NCBI GenBank assembly: GCA_013399875.1
Contig: VXAZ01007999.1
Span: 154,057 to 218,056 of the forward strand
DNA length: 64,000 bases
Direction: 5' to 3'
Origin: Gymnorhina tibicen
Lineage: Eukaryota > Chordata > Aves > Passeriformes > Artamidae
Positions within the stretch are counted from its first letter, which is position 1; each line of letters begins with the position of its first letter. This document shows positions 1 through 12,078 of this stretch, in pieces. The translations under genes and the position numbers were made by a program. Under the pieces are notes generated by a model. It was given only the letters and a program-made list of their open reading frames with translations. It had not been told where the DNA came from and ran no database searches.

Positions 1-3000
1 CCGTTGTAGCCTTTCATTTCTAGATGGCACAACACTCTCACTGAGGCAAAGTACTCTTTCAGACAAAGCTGAATCTGCTGTAAGTAGCACTGAATATCCT
101 TTTTTCAGCAGAACAACAGCAGGTGAGGGCAGCTCAACTGCAGACAGCTCAACAGCTGCTGAAAAACAAACTAAGATAAAAAATGTTTGAAAAAGAATTA
201 AAAGCAGGTTCAGTAAAAGAAATAGAAATAAAAAAGGTGCTGAATCTCCCCTGAATACAATGCAGGTAGCCAGAAATAGCTGCCAGAGGGAGAGATCGAC
301 AGCTGATATAAATAGTAGTGACTCATGGTGTAATGGGGATCCAGTTCAGGGGAACAAATCCCTATCAGTGGCTCAGACAAAGCCTCCTACAGCAAACACC
401 TCCGAAGGCGCAGGCCTAAATACCTCCAGGGAGCTTGGGATAATACCTCTAGGCAGAAAGCCCTTAGTGCCAGTCCCCTGTCCAGGAAGCATCCAGTGCA
501 GTGGATGGCTTTGGTTTGTGGCCCAAGAGAGATGGATTTATGCAGAGCATAAGGATACTCTCTCAGACAGATGTCAGAAAAAATCTCCATGCATCAACTG
601 TGCTGTGCTGCTGCTGAAACCTGTCTGCCAAGAGTCCCTCCTGGAGGGCCTGGGAAACAAATAGATGTGCTTTAATTTCCTGAGGACTCGGTGCTTTCCT
701 AGCAGAGCCCTGGGCCTTTCCACCCTTGGTTTGCAGAAGGTGCCTGTCCTACACCTGCTGGCAGTGGCACACAAGCATTTCACCTCTGGCACGCAGCCAC
801 TGCAGGGTTGTTGCCAGTTCTGTTTGGCTCTGCAGTCTCACACTGAGCTCTCCAGCACATCCTACAGAGCCACCAGCGTCCAAACCAAGCATTCCCAGAG
901 GACACGGCCCCTCAGACTCATGACCGTGGCTGTGGGCAGAGCCCATGGGCAAAGCCAAAGAAACCAGAGTACGATGAGGGAGAGATGGAGTTCTTCACCC
1001 CGAGCAGAAGCCTGTTCACATCCCTGGGGTGCCAGGTGCAATGTTGACTATCCTTTATCTTCCTTTTTCTCTCAAGGTCCCTGTAGCTATCACTGGAGGA
1101 GATGCTCTTTGCATCCAGCATTTCCAGCCTCTGAAATTGCTTCCTGCCCTGTGCTGATGTGGAAGTCAATCCCAGAGGCAGAGCAAGCCTGAGAAATAAA
1201 GAAGCCTGACCCAGAACAGGCAGGTCAGCAGCTGGATATTGCACAGAAATGGCAGTCTCTCCAACACGGGGATGCTTTTCTTTCAACTGCTTTTAATTTT
1301 TTTGCCCCTCCATATAATTCTCTAATAATCACCCTATTAACAATGTTCCATTTGCCACACAACTTGGGATATTAATCCTATTAGTTGGTACTAATCCTCT
1401 GAAAAACAAAATGGAAATATTCACTCTCTCATTTTCTCAGGGTAAAATAAAGAAGGGAGAGAAAGAGGTGGGGAGAAGAGAAGACAAAGATGCTTTCAGA
1501 GGTTTGCTGTTTTGTGAGTTAATGAATGGAACTGGGTCTCCTGTGGTCTCCATATAGAATTCCATTATCAAGTAATGGGGAGTCACATCCAGCCTGTTGA
1601 TAAGAGACAGTCTGTCAGATTAAGCATTAACTATCATATTTGGAAACCATGCAGTTTTCTACCCATTGGGGCATCCAAACACAATATCCCATTTCCCTTT
1701 CCTTCCCCCAACACCTTTTCCTTTACCACACACTAATTAAAGAACAAGGGGAGGGGGAGACAGCTCCGTGCTGCCGAGCCCAAGATAAACTTTGCTGAGT
1801 AGGGGGGAAGAAATGAAGTGAGCATCCCAGAGAGCAGAGGTCTTTCCTATAGGCTTTCATTTTTCCACCCACCCCCTCTTGTGCTGTATTTTTTCATATT
1901 TCTGTGAAGAATTACTGGCAGTTTCCATCCTCCCCTGCTCCACAAGGTGAGACTGGCACCTACTGGAATGCGCCTGGAAAGGCTGAGACTGAGAAGAAAA
2001 AAATAAACCTTTTCTCAGCTTAGTTTCATCTCCAGCTTCGCATTATTTTTCCCCTTCATCAGGCAAACAAACAGCTCTGCAGACACAGCGACAGCACACG
2101 CTGGATTTGACACAGCTCCATTTTTAAGCTGTTCTGTGGTAATTGGGGGAACCATCACGAGTCACTTCATTTCTGTCAGCCCATGTGGAGGGAACCACGG
2201 GCACAGGTCCTGACAGAGCTCCCAAGGTTCCTGTGGGTCTGTGAGGCCGTTCCCTCTTCTCTCATGTCTCAGTACCTAATGCAAGCAGGAGCAAACACCC
2301 CTGCAGGTACAACATCCATCTCCAGTAGTTTTGTCTCCCCTTCCCTTACATGCTTTTTCCTAGGGAGGATTTCCTTATGGGATCTGTCCACCCTCTGGGA
2401 TTTAGATTTAGACCCCAAATGCTGTTCTTCCATGATTATCCCCTAGCCTTAAACTTATTCTTTGATGTCCCCCTCCTAAATCCCCCTGGCCAAACTCAGT
2501 CAAGCAGCAACATGGCTTCCTTCTGCCTCTCTCCCTGCTCCATCTGTCCTTGCTGGGCCCACTCTCCAGCCACACCACCAGCCTTGTTCCCACTCCAGAC
2601 CTCCAAGATGGCTCATACACACCTCCAGCAAAGCCCAGCCACCACTGCTGGTCTCCTGTGAGCCCTGGAGAACACATCCTGAATCCATCACCGGCTGAGC
2701 ACCCACGAGAGCTGCTCTGTCACAGTGATTCCCTCCCAGTTTTGCTCCGTGCCACACTGTGTATTTTATCATTAACTTCCCTACCTGGAGCCAAAAACTG
2801 TCACACCAAAAGTCCCAAAAGAGGCACCACAGGTTAAGCAAAGGCACACAGAACAGGGAGGTGAAATGGCTGCATGGCACAGCATGGTTTGGAAAGAACA
2901 AGGGAGAATCAGAGGAGAAAAGCTGGAGGACAGAGCAAATGCTGCAGACTTGTAGCTGAACAAAGTGCAGCTGGAGGCTGGGAACATCTCCTGGACTGGA

Positions 3001-3148
3001 GCTGCCTCCATTAGAGGGATGGAGCTTTATTAGGAGCAAGTCCTCTCTGTTTGCACTGCCTGCCCCCGAGGCTGCTAACCTGAGCAGGAATGACTCACCA
3101 GAGCAGTAAAGCCACCCCAACCCAGCGAGCAGACACCTCCTGATTAGC
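1..3148. other. Gene-poor intergenic or intronic DNA
   Basis: No open reading frame here resembles a known protein and no exon with credible splice sites was recognised. The block at about 1,300-1,640 is AT-rich with TAAT and ATTA cores and could be non-coding conserved DNA, but conservation cannot be seen from one sequence. The rest is moderate-GC unique sequence without an obvious repeat family. Confidence 0.5.
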
Positions 3149-3153
3149 AAGTC

Positions 3154-3631
3154 TGTGTTGGTTTGAAAACAAACCAGTGGGAGATCACAAGTCAGGATCT
3201 AAATTAATGGGTAAATAAAATTAGAAACAAATGAAATAATATAAGGAGAAGCACTGACAAAGTCAGATACAACCTGACACCCTGTTAGAGTGGTGGTAGC
3301 AGTCCAGATGAAGTAGCTCAACTGGAGTGATGATCCTACGGAAGGTCTCCAGATGAAGGTCCAGTGGTAGCTTTGTCCGCTGGTAATTCAGTAGACAGGG
3401 CTAAGTTAGGCAGTTCTGAGGGCAAGTTATATCCAGGTGGGAATGCTTGGCTCCTCCCTCCTGGGTGGAGCATCTCACAGTAGGATGAGATAAGTCCATG
3501 AGTCATGTGGGGGTTTCTTGATGGCCCATTGTCTGTTATCAGGGGTGGGTCATTAGCAGGCGATAACAGCTAATGGCCCACAGCTGGTGGTAATAGAATA
3601 CTTGAATGCATCTATATTTTAACCTAGGACA
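3154..3631 (-). mobile_element. Solo LTR of an endogenous retrovirus with target-site duplication
   Basis: The 478-bp block starts TGTGTTGG and ends CTAGGACA, so it has the TGT...ACA termini of an LTR. It is flanked on both sides by the 5-bp direct repeat AAGTC (3,149-3,153 and 3,632-3,636), the expected target-site duplication. No retroviral coding sequence lies beside it, so it is a solo LTR left by recombination. The minus orientation is inferred from a GATATAA box downstream of a GC-rich stretch on that strand and is less certain than the boundaries. The left end carries a hairpin, TGGTTTG then AAAA then CAAACCA. A 5-bp duplication suits ERVL-type or related avian elements; the family name needs a repeat library. 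Confidence 0.75.
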
Positions 3632-5822
3632 AAGTCTAATCCTCCCTCTCCAAACCTCTCCATCAGGGAGCTCTGGGCTCTTTTGCTGGAGAAGCAGCGG
3701 CTTCTCAGCACCAAGAGCCGGGGCTGCCAGACCCAGCTGACCCCAGCTCTGGCTGGGGAGGATTCAAGCACTGCTCTGTCCTCGGGAGCTGCCTGAGAAA
3801 CAGAGTTCAGCACGTCCTAATTGCTCTGGGCTGCACAAACAAACAAACAGCCCTTTGTTTGCACAACAGCTCTCAGGAGAGGCCTCACACACAAGGTGGG
3901 CTGGGATGTTCCTCTCCAGCTCCCAGACTGATCGGCTCCCAGCTGGAAGGAACGAGGGGAACGCGGTGGAGACGCTCAGCGGGCTGCCCTCGGCGTGCAT
4001 GTCTGGGGCTGGCTGAAGGACATAGACATTCCTCCTTCCAGCAGAGCTCCAAGATGCCCCGCTGCTCTCAGAAACATTCTGAATAATGACCAGGAATCAC
4101 AGAGAAAAAGGAGCTCCTGAGGCAAGCTTGGAAGGGCTGTTACAGTGAAATTCCTCTAGATTTACATGGGGGCAAAACAGAGTTGATTCCACACTGAGCT
4201 GGACTGACAGAGGCATCCACAGCCTCTGATGGGAACTGGGACAAAGAGAGGAATTGGGTCCAGGAGAGGACGTAAGGGTTCAGCCACCAGCCAGCTCATT
4301 GCCTGGCAGCAATTCATAGCCTGGTTCTGAAATCAATACAGGCTGGGAGCACTCAGCAGCCAGACTAAGCCAGGTCTGTCATTTACTGTAATTCCAAGCT
4401 GCTAGATTACTTTCTTTGGGTTTTCCAAAAGAACAGTTAGTCACAGGGGAGAGTAGGCCCTTCGTAGGCTCTGTTTTCCCCCTTCCTAATTGTCACTCCA
4501 ACTTCCTTTCCACTCCTGGAGAGCAGAATGCTGTTCCAGCCTCCCGTCAGAGCTTCTGCTACCTCAGTGCTGTCAGTCTGTGAGAAGAGAGAAGGTTTTG
4601 CTGGGTTTTAGGGTATAACTTCCTCTCCAGCTTCATGGATGTCATTCCTTAACCCCTTTCTGAAGAGGAGCCAGCTCTACTGATGCCTCCAGGAACAACT
4701 ATATCCCAACCACCACCAGGCTTTTTGCAAGATCCCACAGCCCAGGGATTCAGCCAAAAAGGATCAAATGCTCAAGTAGAGCATTCAGTGTCTTGGATTA
4801 TGTCCTCCCCTGTGTTTGACAGTACAGGAGAGTCACCTGTGGGCAGCACATACAAAGAGCTGCTCTGGAGAGGCCTGAGATAGAATTGATGGGACAGTGG
4901 CCTTCCCTTTCATGGTCCACATTTGGGATTTATGGCTCCAAATGCCAATACAAGGCAGAAGATGATGTTTTATTCTGCTGAGAATAGAAGACCTTTCAAC
5001 CAGTACTGAGTTGTGACTCTCGTTGCTCTGAAGATACCACTTTGTGTAGCCGGTTCTTTTAGGAAGGAGAATCACCCTGCCAGAAAACTCTAGCTGGGTA
5101 TCTCACTGCTAGAAATGGCTTGGGAAAGAAAAATTTTGACCTCTTTCATCCTGACTGGGTGAAGGGAACGGTGGCTCCGGTGATGGATGGTTGACTGTAA
5201 TTCCTGCCTGCTCATTTAATCAATGAGAACAGGCAGCAGCACGAGCATGCTCAAAAGAGAGAGCAGCAGGCAGGGGTGGAAATCCCAGCGGCTCTGCAGA
5301 GCAGGGAGGTGTGAAGGGGACAGCGGAGTGAGAGTTCTGATAGCAGGGAAGGAACCTGGGGCTTTTCCTTGGATGGAAAACTAAAATCCAGTCTGCTGGC
5401 TGTGCCATTCCAGAGGCTGCAGCCGTGCTGCAAGGAAAGAGCAGCCCCCAGAGCCACATCAACAACAGCATGTGCTGCATCCTGCCTGCCACGGGCAGCT
5501 GCCTGCTGCAAACAGAGAGGGGCACTCAGGCATGGAGGGGAAAGGAGGGGTCCGGCCATACGCAAAGCCGCTTTCGCAGTCTCTCAACATGAAAGCCAAA
5601 TAAATCTGCTCTTAAGGGAGCCTCCCATCCATCAACAGCTACACACGCACAGAGTTCAAGGCCAGAATAGACCCCGTGGTCTGATCTCCTGCCTAAAAGA
5701 GGGTGGCCAGGAAAATTTCTCTGTTTCCTGACCCCAATAGCAAGCCCTAAAAACAAGAGCACCCAAACTCTACCCCCTCAGCTCAGCACCGCGTAGCCAT
5801 GGGAGCATTTCCAAATCAAAAT

Positions 5823-5848
5823 GTTGTGGTGTGGTGTGGTGTGTGGGG
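5823..5848. repeat. GTGGT-type short tandem repeat
   Basis: A run of GTGGT/GTGTG units of about 26 bp. It is a simple sequence tract with no evident function. Confidence 0.7.
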
Positions 5849-6197
5849 GTCTCCACAACATCCCTGGAGCTGCACCAACCTCAGCCCCCCAGTGGGTCAA
5901 ATTGCCCAAATTACAAATTACACAGTGTTGTGTAGCCATTGAGGTGAAAACGGGAGAGGCCAGAATGGCCCTCCAGCATTTCTGGGCCTCTGCACAGCCA
6001 AAACCAAGGCAGCTCCGTGGCTGCTGGAGCGGGGAAGCAGCAGGACTGAACAGAGCCAGGCTGTGCTGTCAGTGAACAGCCTGCTCCGAGAGGGGAAGGA
6101 CGCATTGCGAACCCGGTCCAGCCCGGAATGGCTATGGTTGGTGTAGCAGGAGTACCCTCTAGTGGGAGAACAGCCTGGAGAAAGCCTTTCAAATCAT

Positions 6198-6211
6198 CAC
6201 ACACACACACA
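6198..6211. repeat. (CA)n microsatellite
   Basis: About seven CA dinucleotides in a row. Short enough to be weakly polymorphic at most. Confidence 0.8.
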
Positions 6212-6869
6212 AATGCAGGGGCTTAGATCTAAAGAAAAACTGCATTGAGAGTCACCATAAAAATGGGCTTGAAAACAGAGGGAAACGGAATATCTTGGGG
6301 AAATAAAGTCATAAAGTCTGATTATCACTTGCAGTACTATTTTTTACTTTTCCAAGAAAGCCATTTAAAACCTGCTTTTCAAGCATATCCGTGCAGGGAG
6401 AGCGCTGGGCTGGAAAGCAGACAGGAGTCTGCTCATATTCATGAAGCCAGGCCAAGACTGTTTAAATACCCAAAGGTCACAGCAAAGCCTAGGGCTGCGT
6501 GTCTTAATCCTGCTTACTGCCTGAAAGCTTCTGGGTGTGGAAGGAGTCTCTGTACTCATGGCAGAGGCCCAACACATTTCCCGAGGACATCAGAGCTGGT
6601 GAAGTCGTTTTGCTTTGGCTCATGGATGAAAGATTTTGCTGTTAGAGGAGGAGGGGGGAAGCTGGGGAAGGACTGCTGTGTTGGACATAAAGGATGCAGA
6701 GGATGCTGTGCTCTGGATCCAGATGGGATCAATATGCTCTCCCCAGTGCCCTGCTCTAAGATCACGCTGACACTGCCTTGACAGGTGCAGCATTAGAACC
6801 TCAATAGAGTGGAATTATGTGGTTCCTTCGGGGCTCTTCCCATGCGGAAGCCTATCTAACCTGAATGTT

Positions 6870-6883
6870 TTATATATATATAT
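6870..6883. repeat. (TA)n microsatellite
   Basis: Six to seven alternating TA dinucleotides in otherwise unique sequence. Confidence 0.8.
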
Positions 6884-9824
6884 CCTTTCATCCACTATTG
6901 AAATGCACCTACCCCTAGGGAGACTTTTGAGGTGTCTAAGGCTCCAACCCTTCTGATTTGGGCAGGGATAAATACAGCAGGGGAGCCTGAGCCCTTTTTT
7001 TTTTCAGATTAAAGAACTAAGCATTGTTTCCTGCAAAGCAGCAGTTGTAAAGGAGCGAGTGGATTTAAAGAAACACAGTCCACTTTTACAGCCAGGGGTA
7101 GGAAGGGAACTAAAAACATCCATGCCAGACTCGAGGTGGTTGTTCCTACAGAGATGATCCAAATTAAGCATCTCACAGGAATCTGTGCTGGTAGTCACAC
7201 AACGAGGGTGAACCAGGAGGGAGAGCTGGCATGGGAATGTGTCACAGATCAGGTTAGAAATGCGGGAGGGGGGACAGGCACAGGGAAGGGGTGGGTTAAG
7301 CCCAGCACTCCTCCTGGGAGATGGCACAGCCATCCCTCTGTATGATGTGTCATGTACAACCCACAAGTTGCCTACTTTCTTCAAGCTCCAGTTACTGCCA
7401 GCAGATTTGGCTGGGGACTCAGAGTCCTGATTTCTGGTCATAAGTTATCAAATTCCCGTTTGATCCCACCTTCCTCCCACAGTGCATCCTCCCAAAGAGG
7501 AAAAGCCCCTCTGCAGAGCTCAGCACCACCTTCCTGGGCCAGACTCAGCATCCACTGGGCTGCTCCAGCCCACAGGGACTGCCCAGCCAAGCGAGGCACA
7601 GCACGAAAATCAGAGCAGCACAGGAAGATGCCAGTCCCAGGCACTGATCCCACCCTGGATCCTGCTTATTGCACTGGGAAGCCTCCCGGAAAAGATATTT
7701 ACTCACCGTAGAGAAGGGAGGAGCCTGGCCCAAGGTGACTGGGCTGCAGAACTGGACCAGAGCCCAGAGCTCTCCCAGAGGTTTTCTGAGAGGCAGAGGG
7801 AGGGAGGGTTTGGCTCTTTGGAGGGTTACTCTGCCTTCCAGAGCAGAAGGCTGTGAATTCCCCATTCCCACACCGCACGCTCGGTTAAAGTGACAGATGA
7901 CTGTGTGCGTGCACGAGCCTCTATCACTGGAGAAAGGGTAGTGCAGATGATTTCTTGGAGAGAAAGGATAAAAAAAAAAAAGAGAGTAATTTGGAGTAAA
8001 TGAGGAAAAAAAGGGGAAGAGATTCTCCAGATACATAACGTGCCACTGCAGAACCAGGGACATGCCTAGGGAAATTTTTTAAAAGTTTTTAAAAAAAAAG
8101 CAAAGCTAAAAAAGAAAAAGGATCCTATTAAGATTAATGCTTTCTGGCTTTCCATCTCCCTCCAGCATGGCTCTTCCATTTCCATAAACCCATTATCCTC
8201 ACTGCTGTTTCACTTAATTGGAAAATGTCTATTGCAACCTAGCATGTTCCAAGACAAACCTTGGATGTATATATAACAGGCACTTAAAAGCTTTCAAATA
8301 TTTCAAATTTGCTCAACACAATTATGTGAACAAAAACCCTGTGGGACTTTTTTTTTTTCTAGAAAACAAAAACCACCAAAAAAGAAAAAACCCAAACCCC
8401 ACAATAGTCATAAAGCATGTGTTCACAGGGCTAGAAACACCATTACATTTATCCTGATTAGCATTCCCTAAGCTTTTATGTTCACACAGCTCTTGCCAGT
8501 GTAGGGAAGAGGGAAGAGCAGGAAATGACAGTCAATGATGTGGCTGCTGAAGGTCAGGGAACCGAAACAAGGAGATTTGTTTCACTGCAGTGACAGCCAT
8601 CAAACAGGGACAGCGTGTGCCAGGTCCCCTTGGAGCTGCATCCTCCTGGGAAACCCTTGGGATGTGCTCGGGGAGGGCAGGAGGGAACAGGCAGCGTTTG
8701 GGCAGTGAGCAGTGCTCCCAAGTGGAGCTACCTTTGAGGAACTGGGATTTCCTGCTAGTTTCTGGCAGTTCTACAACTGTTAAGAAGCACATGAGCTCCT
8801 TCCTTCCATTCCTTCTGCCATCTTCCTTTCCCTGTCCCCACTGACCCCTCCCAGAGCACTGCTTTGGGGGGACCAGGGCATCAAGACACGTTATGTGGAT
8901 TCGGATGCTCACTGTGGGAGCTGGCAGACCAGGACCTGGAATTTGTCACTAGCTGGCCACAGGACAGCAGCTGTGGGAAGCAGGGCAGGAATAAGATAAA
9001 GTTTTCTCTCCTGATAAGTGGTGGCTCTACTGGTTTTCAGCTGGGAAGGATCTGAGCCCTTGTGTGCACCTAAGCACGTAACAAGGTTATAGGCTCCTTC
9101 AGAAGATAATGGCTGATTTTTCCATTTTCACACATCCCAGCCCTTCTCCCCTTGGCTGGATTAGCTGACAGTGACTAAACTTGAACCCTACAGTACTCAA
9201 GGTAAGTGCCAGCCCTGGCCCTGAGAGGCTGTGTTAGAGAACAAGTCTCTCAAATATTTGCTCTGCTCTCCTTTCCAGCACATCTCGGCTGCTGTCCACA
9301 CACATTATTGTCCCTCTGACCTGCCCACTGTGTAATGACATCACACCACTCCAAGAGATGAGATTTCCTCTTGCTGTCTGTGCAGCTGGCTCTGCACAGC
9401 CTGGGAAGAGAAAGCCAGAAACGTGTCCCATCTGCAAGAAGTGCAGGAAATCCCTTGATGGTGCCTCTGAATGCATCAAGAGACCTGCCAGGCCCTGCAC
9501 CTTCATCCTGCCTGTTATGGAAGGAGCTGAACACGCCAGGATTTTATCAAGTCCAACCTTCTCCTTCCTCATTCTCATCACCGACACCTTTCCTTGGACA
9601 TGCCTTTGCCTTTCTGGGGCAGTCCTGAGAGCACGTGATCCCCAGCTGAAGGCAGAGCTAAACCTTTACCTGGCAGCAGGAACCAAGCTGTGCCCTGCAG
9701 CGCTGGGCTCTGTGTCCTCAGAGGGACATTCACTGGGGGGATGGCTGAGGCTGCTCCTTTTCCAGCACTAATCCTGCCTGGAGAAGGTGCAGAGCGGGCT
9801 TTGAAATTCCTGAGGAATCTGCAC

Positions 9825-9839
9825 TGGTGGTGGTGGTGG
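9825..9839. repeat. (TGG)n trinucleotide repeat
   Basis: Five TGG units in a row in non-coding sequence. Confidence 0.75.
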
Positions 9840-11994
9840 ATTGCACAGAAGCATCCAAACAGCTCCTACACTTGGGAGGTGGCTCCTGTTTGGTTTGTGA
9901 GTGGAACAGCCACAACCTCAGGCTTGTCCCATTGCAGTTGTGTGACAGGTCTGAGGTGGGGAGGTGGCACCCACACCAGGCTGACCTGAGAATCACTCTG
10001 CTGCAAGGGAACAAGGAATGACAGGGCTCTCTGAGGTAACTCTTGGACACAGCAGCAGCTGAAGTCCAGCTTTGTGTGGCACATCTGGCAGCTAGAGCTT
10101 AAAAACCAGTCTGTGCTGAAGCCCGAGTGTGAGGAGACATGCAGCCCTAAAGCAGCTGTGGAGCATTATTAGCAAGGGCTGAGCACCAAAGGGGGAGAGC
10201 CAGGGAGAAAGTGAAATAAAGATTCCTGCCAGCCAGGCAAGGGAGAGCCAGCCCAGAGAGCTTCTCATAAACCAAAAAATTATGACACAGTGGGAGAGAA
10301 ATTTAGCTTGTTTTCCTGACAAGTAGAGTTTGACTCCAACGGCTCCACACCAATTCTGTCTCTGTTGCCTCCTCCATAAAGACATTAAATCAACTGTAGA
10401 AGCTGCTTTTTGAACTACCAATATGATGCCATTGTCCATGCTGCTGACTGCCTTATGTGCAAGTGGTACTGAAAGCCCTGGTAACTGATCTGTAAAGGGA
10501 CCAAGGCTCCTGAAAGACACTCACTTCTGCTGTGGAATAAGAACAAAAGACAATCAGGACGCGGGGAAAAATCCCTTTTAGTTTTTTGGTAATTCATGCA
10601 GGGAAGAAGAGGCCAAGCTGTCTCAATGACTACCCAAAAGCCAGGCAGGGAGATTTAAAGAGCAGCAACTCAGGAGAAAACAAATACAAGTCTCTCCCCA
10701 CAATTTACTGTTTCCTTCCCCCTACACTGAAGTTCTGCTTGATCAAGAGACAAATTTATTGTGCGGCACAGATGTCCAGACAGCACAATTTATGTTTCAA
10801 GACAGAGGCCAGGGATAAAAGGTCACAGTGCCAAGCAACAGGGTATGGTCTGGTTGTGCTGGGAGCATGAGGAGCGAGCAGGAAGAAACTGAAATTTTGG
10901 AACAGAAGCAAAGAAAGCAGCAACTTAACTGACATCCGATTTCACAGCGCAAGTGTTTTGCAGGGCCACTAATTTCCTCATTTAGCTCTCTCTTAGTCAT
11001 ATCCTGACTTCTGCTAGTTTCAAAATCACTGTTGGCCCATCTAAGTGGCTTTCAAATATCTGCTGTTCCAGATCCAAACATAACTGGGTTTTTTCAGGGC
11101 CAGCACTACATTTCTCTGAGGTAGAGACGGTGTCATGTCCCCAGAAGAGCTGGGGAGCTTTACAGCTCAGTCCAGGCAGAGGACATTGAGGGCTGATCTG
11201 CCTCGCTGCTGCCTGGGGCGTGTGGATGACCAAAGGCAGTGGTGTTATCTCAGCCGTTTTGCTCTGACCCTGCTGGCCCATCATCCTGACAGAACAGCAG
11301 CCCCAGGGCCGTTCTTCCCTTCCTAAGCCCTCCTCTGCATCCAAACACAATTTCCCAACTTGATTTCCTCCTTCCCATCTTCACAGGAAGAAAAAAAAGC
11401 TTCTTTGCTTTCTCCTCTGGTGGAGGCTGCACCTGATGAAGCAGCACTGTTATTATGGGAATGGACTGCTAACAGCATTTGGGCATTTCTTAGTAATGAG
11501 GGCAGGGAGAGGGAAGAGGGAAGTAATCAAAATCCACGCACCAGATGGGCTATTCCAGAGGCATTTTTCTCCCCAAGCACCTGTGAAGGGCATTGGCTTT
11601 CAGCAGGCACACTTTTTGTAATGAAGTCAAACCCACAGAGCACGGTGGGACAATTTGTATCTGCTCACAGACAGCAGGAGAGAGGGAAAGGCATTGTCCT
11701 CAGAGGAGTTTTCTGGCACTAAAGGAATTCTGCCCTGCCTCGGGGCCTGGAGGGGGGCCCATTTCTCTACCAAGCAGAGGCTGATCCAGCCTCCATGGGC
11801 TTGTCCATCCTTTCTCAGTTACAGGCTAACAGCGAAGGGGACGGGGAACAGATGGAAAAGCTCGAGGCAGCTGCAGTGCCACAGTCACACTGAGTGGCAG
11901 AGAAGCCAGAACCTGTCCCCAGCCCTCACACCATGACGTTCACTGCTGCACTTGCTCAAATCTCACCGTGCCCTCAGGCTCTGCAGTGGTGAAA

Positions 11995-12078
11995 CACTTC
12001 TTTGGAGAGGAGACAGCGCTCTTGTACTTCACAGAGCACTTCTTTGGATAGGAGACAATGCTCTTGTACTTCACAGAG
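11995..12078. repeat. Two-copy 42-bp tandem duplication
   Basis: The unit beginning CACTTCTTTGGA and ending CTTCACAGAG occurs twice, at 11,995 and 12,037, with only a few mismatches. It is a local tandem duplication. A 42-bp period keeps reading frames open, which produces a spurious open frame across it. Confidence 0.85.

Larger units (their letters stand above)
3637..11994. other. Gene-poor DNA with minor simple repeats
   Basis: Several open frames of 60-180 codons occur, but they overlap on both strands, have no recognisable domain and no supporting splice signals, so I do not call genes. Visible structure is limited to short microsatellites (listed separately), an A-run near 7,970 and an AT-rich block at 8,050-8,460. 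No tRNA, rRNA or CR1 tail was recognised. Confidence 0.5.

Noticed and set aside
6245..6781. 178-codon plus-strand frame in the desert
   Set aside because: No domain, no splice support, and overlapped by two minus-strand frames; typical of chance frames in a 64-kb window.
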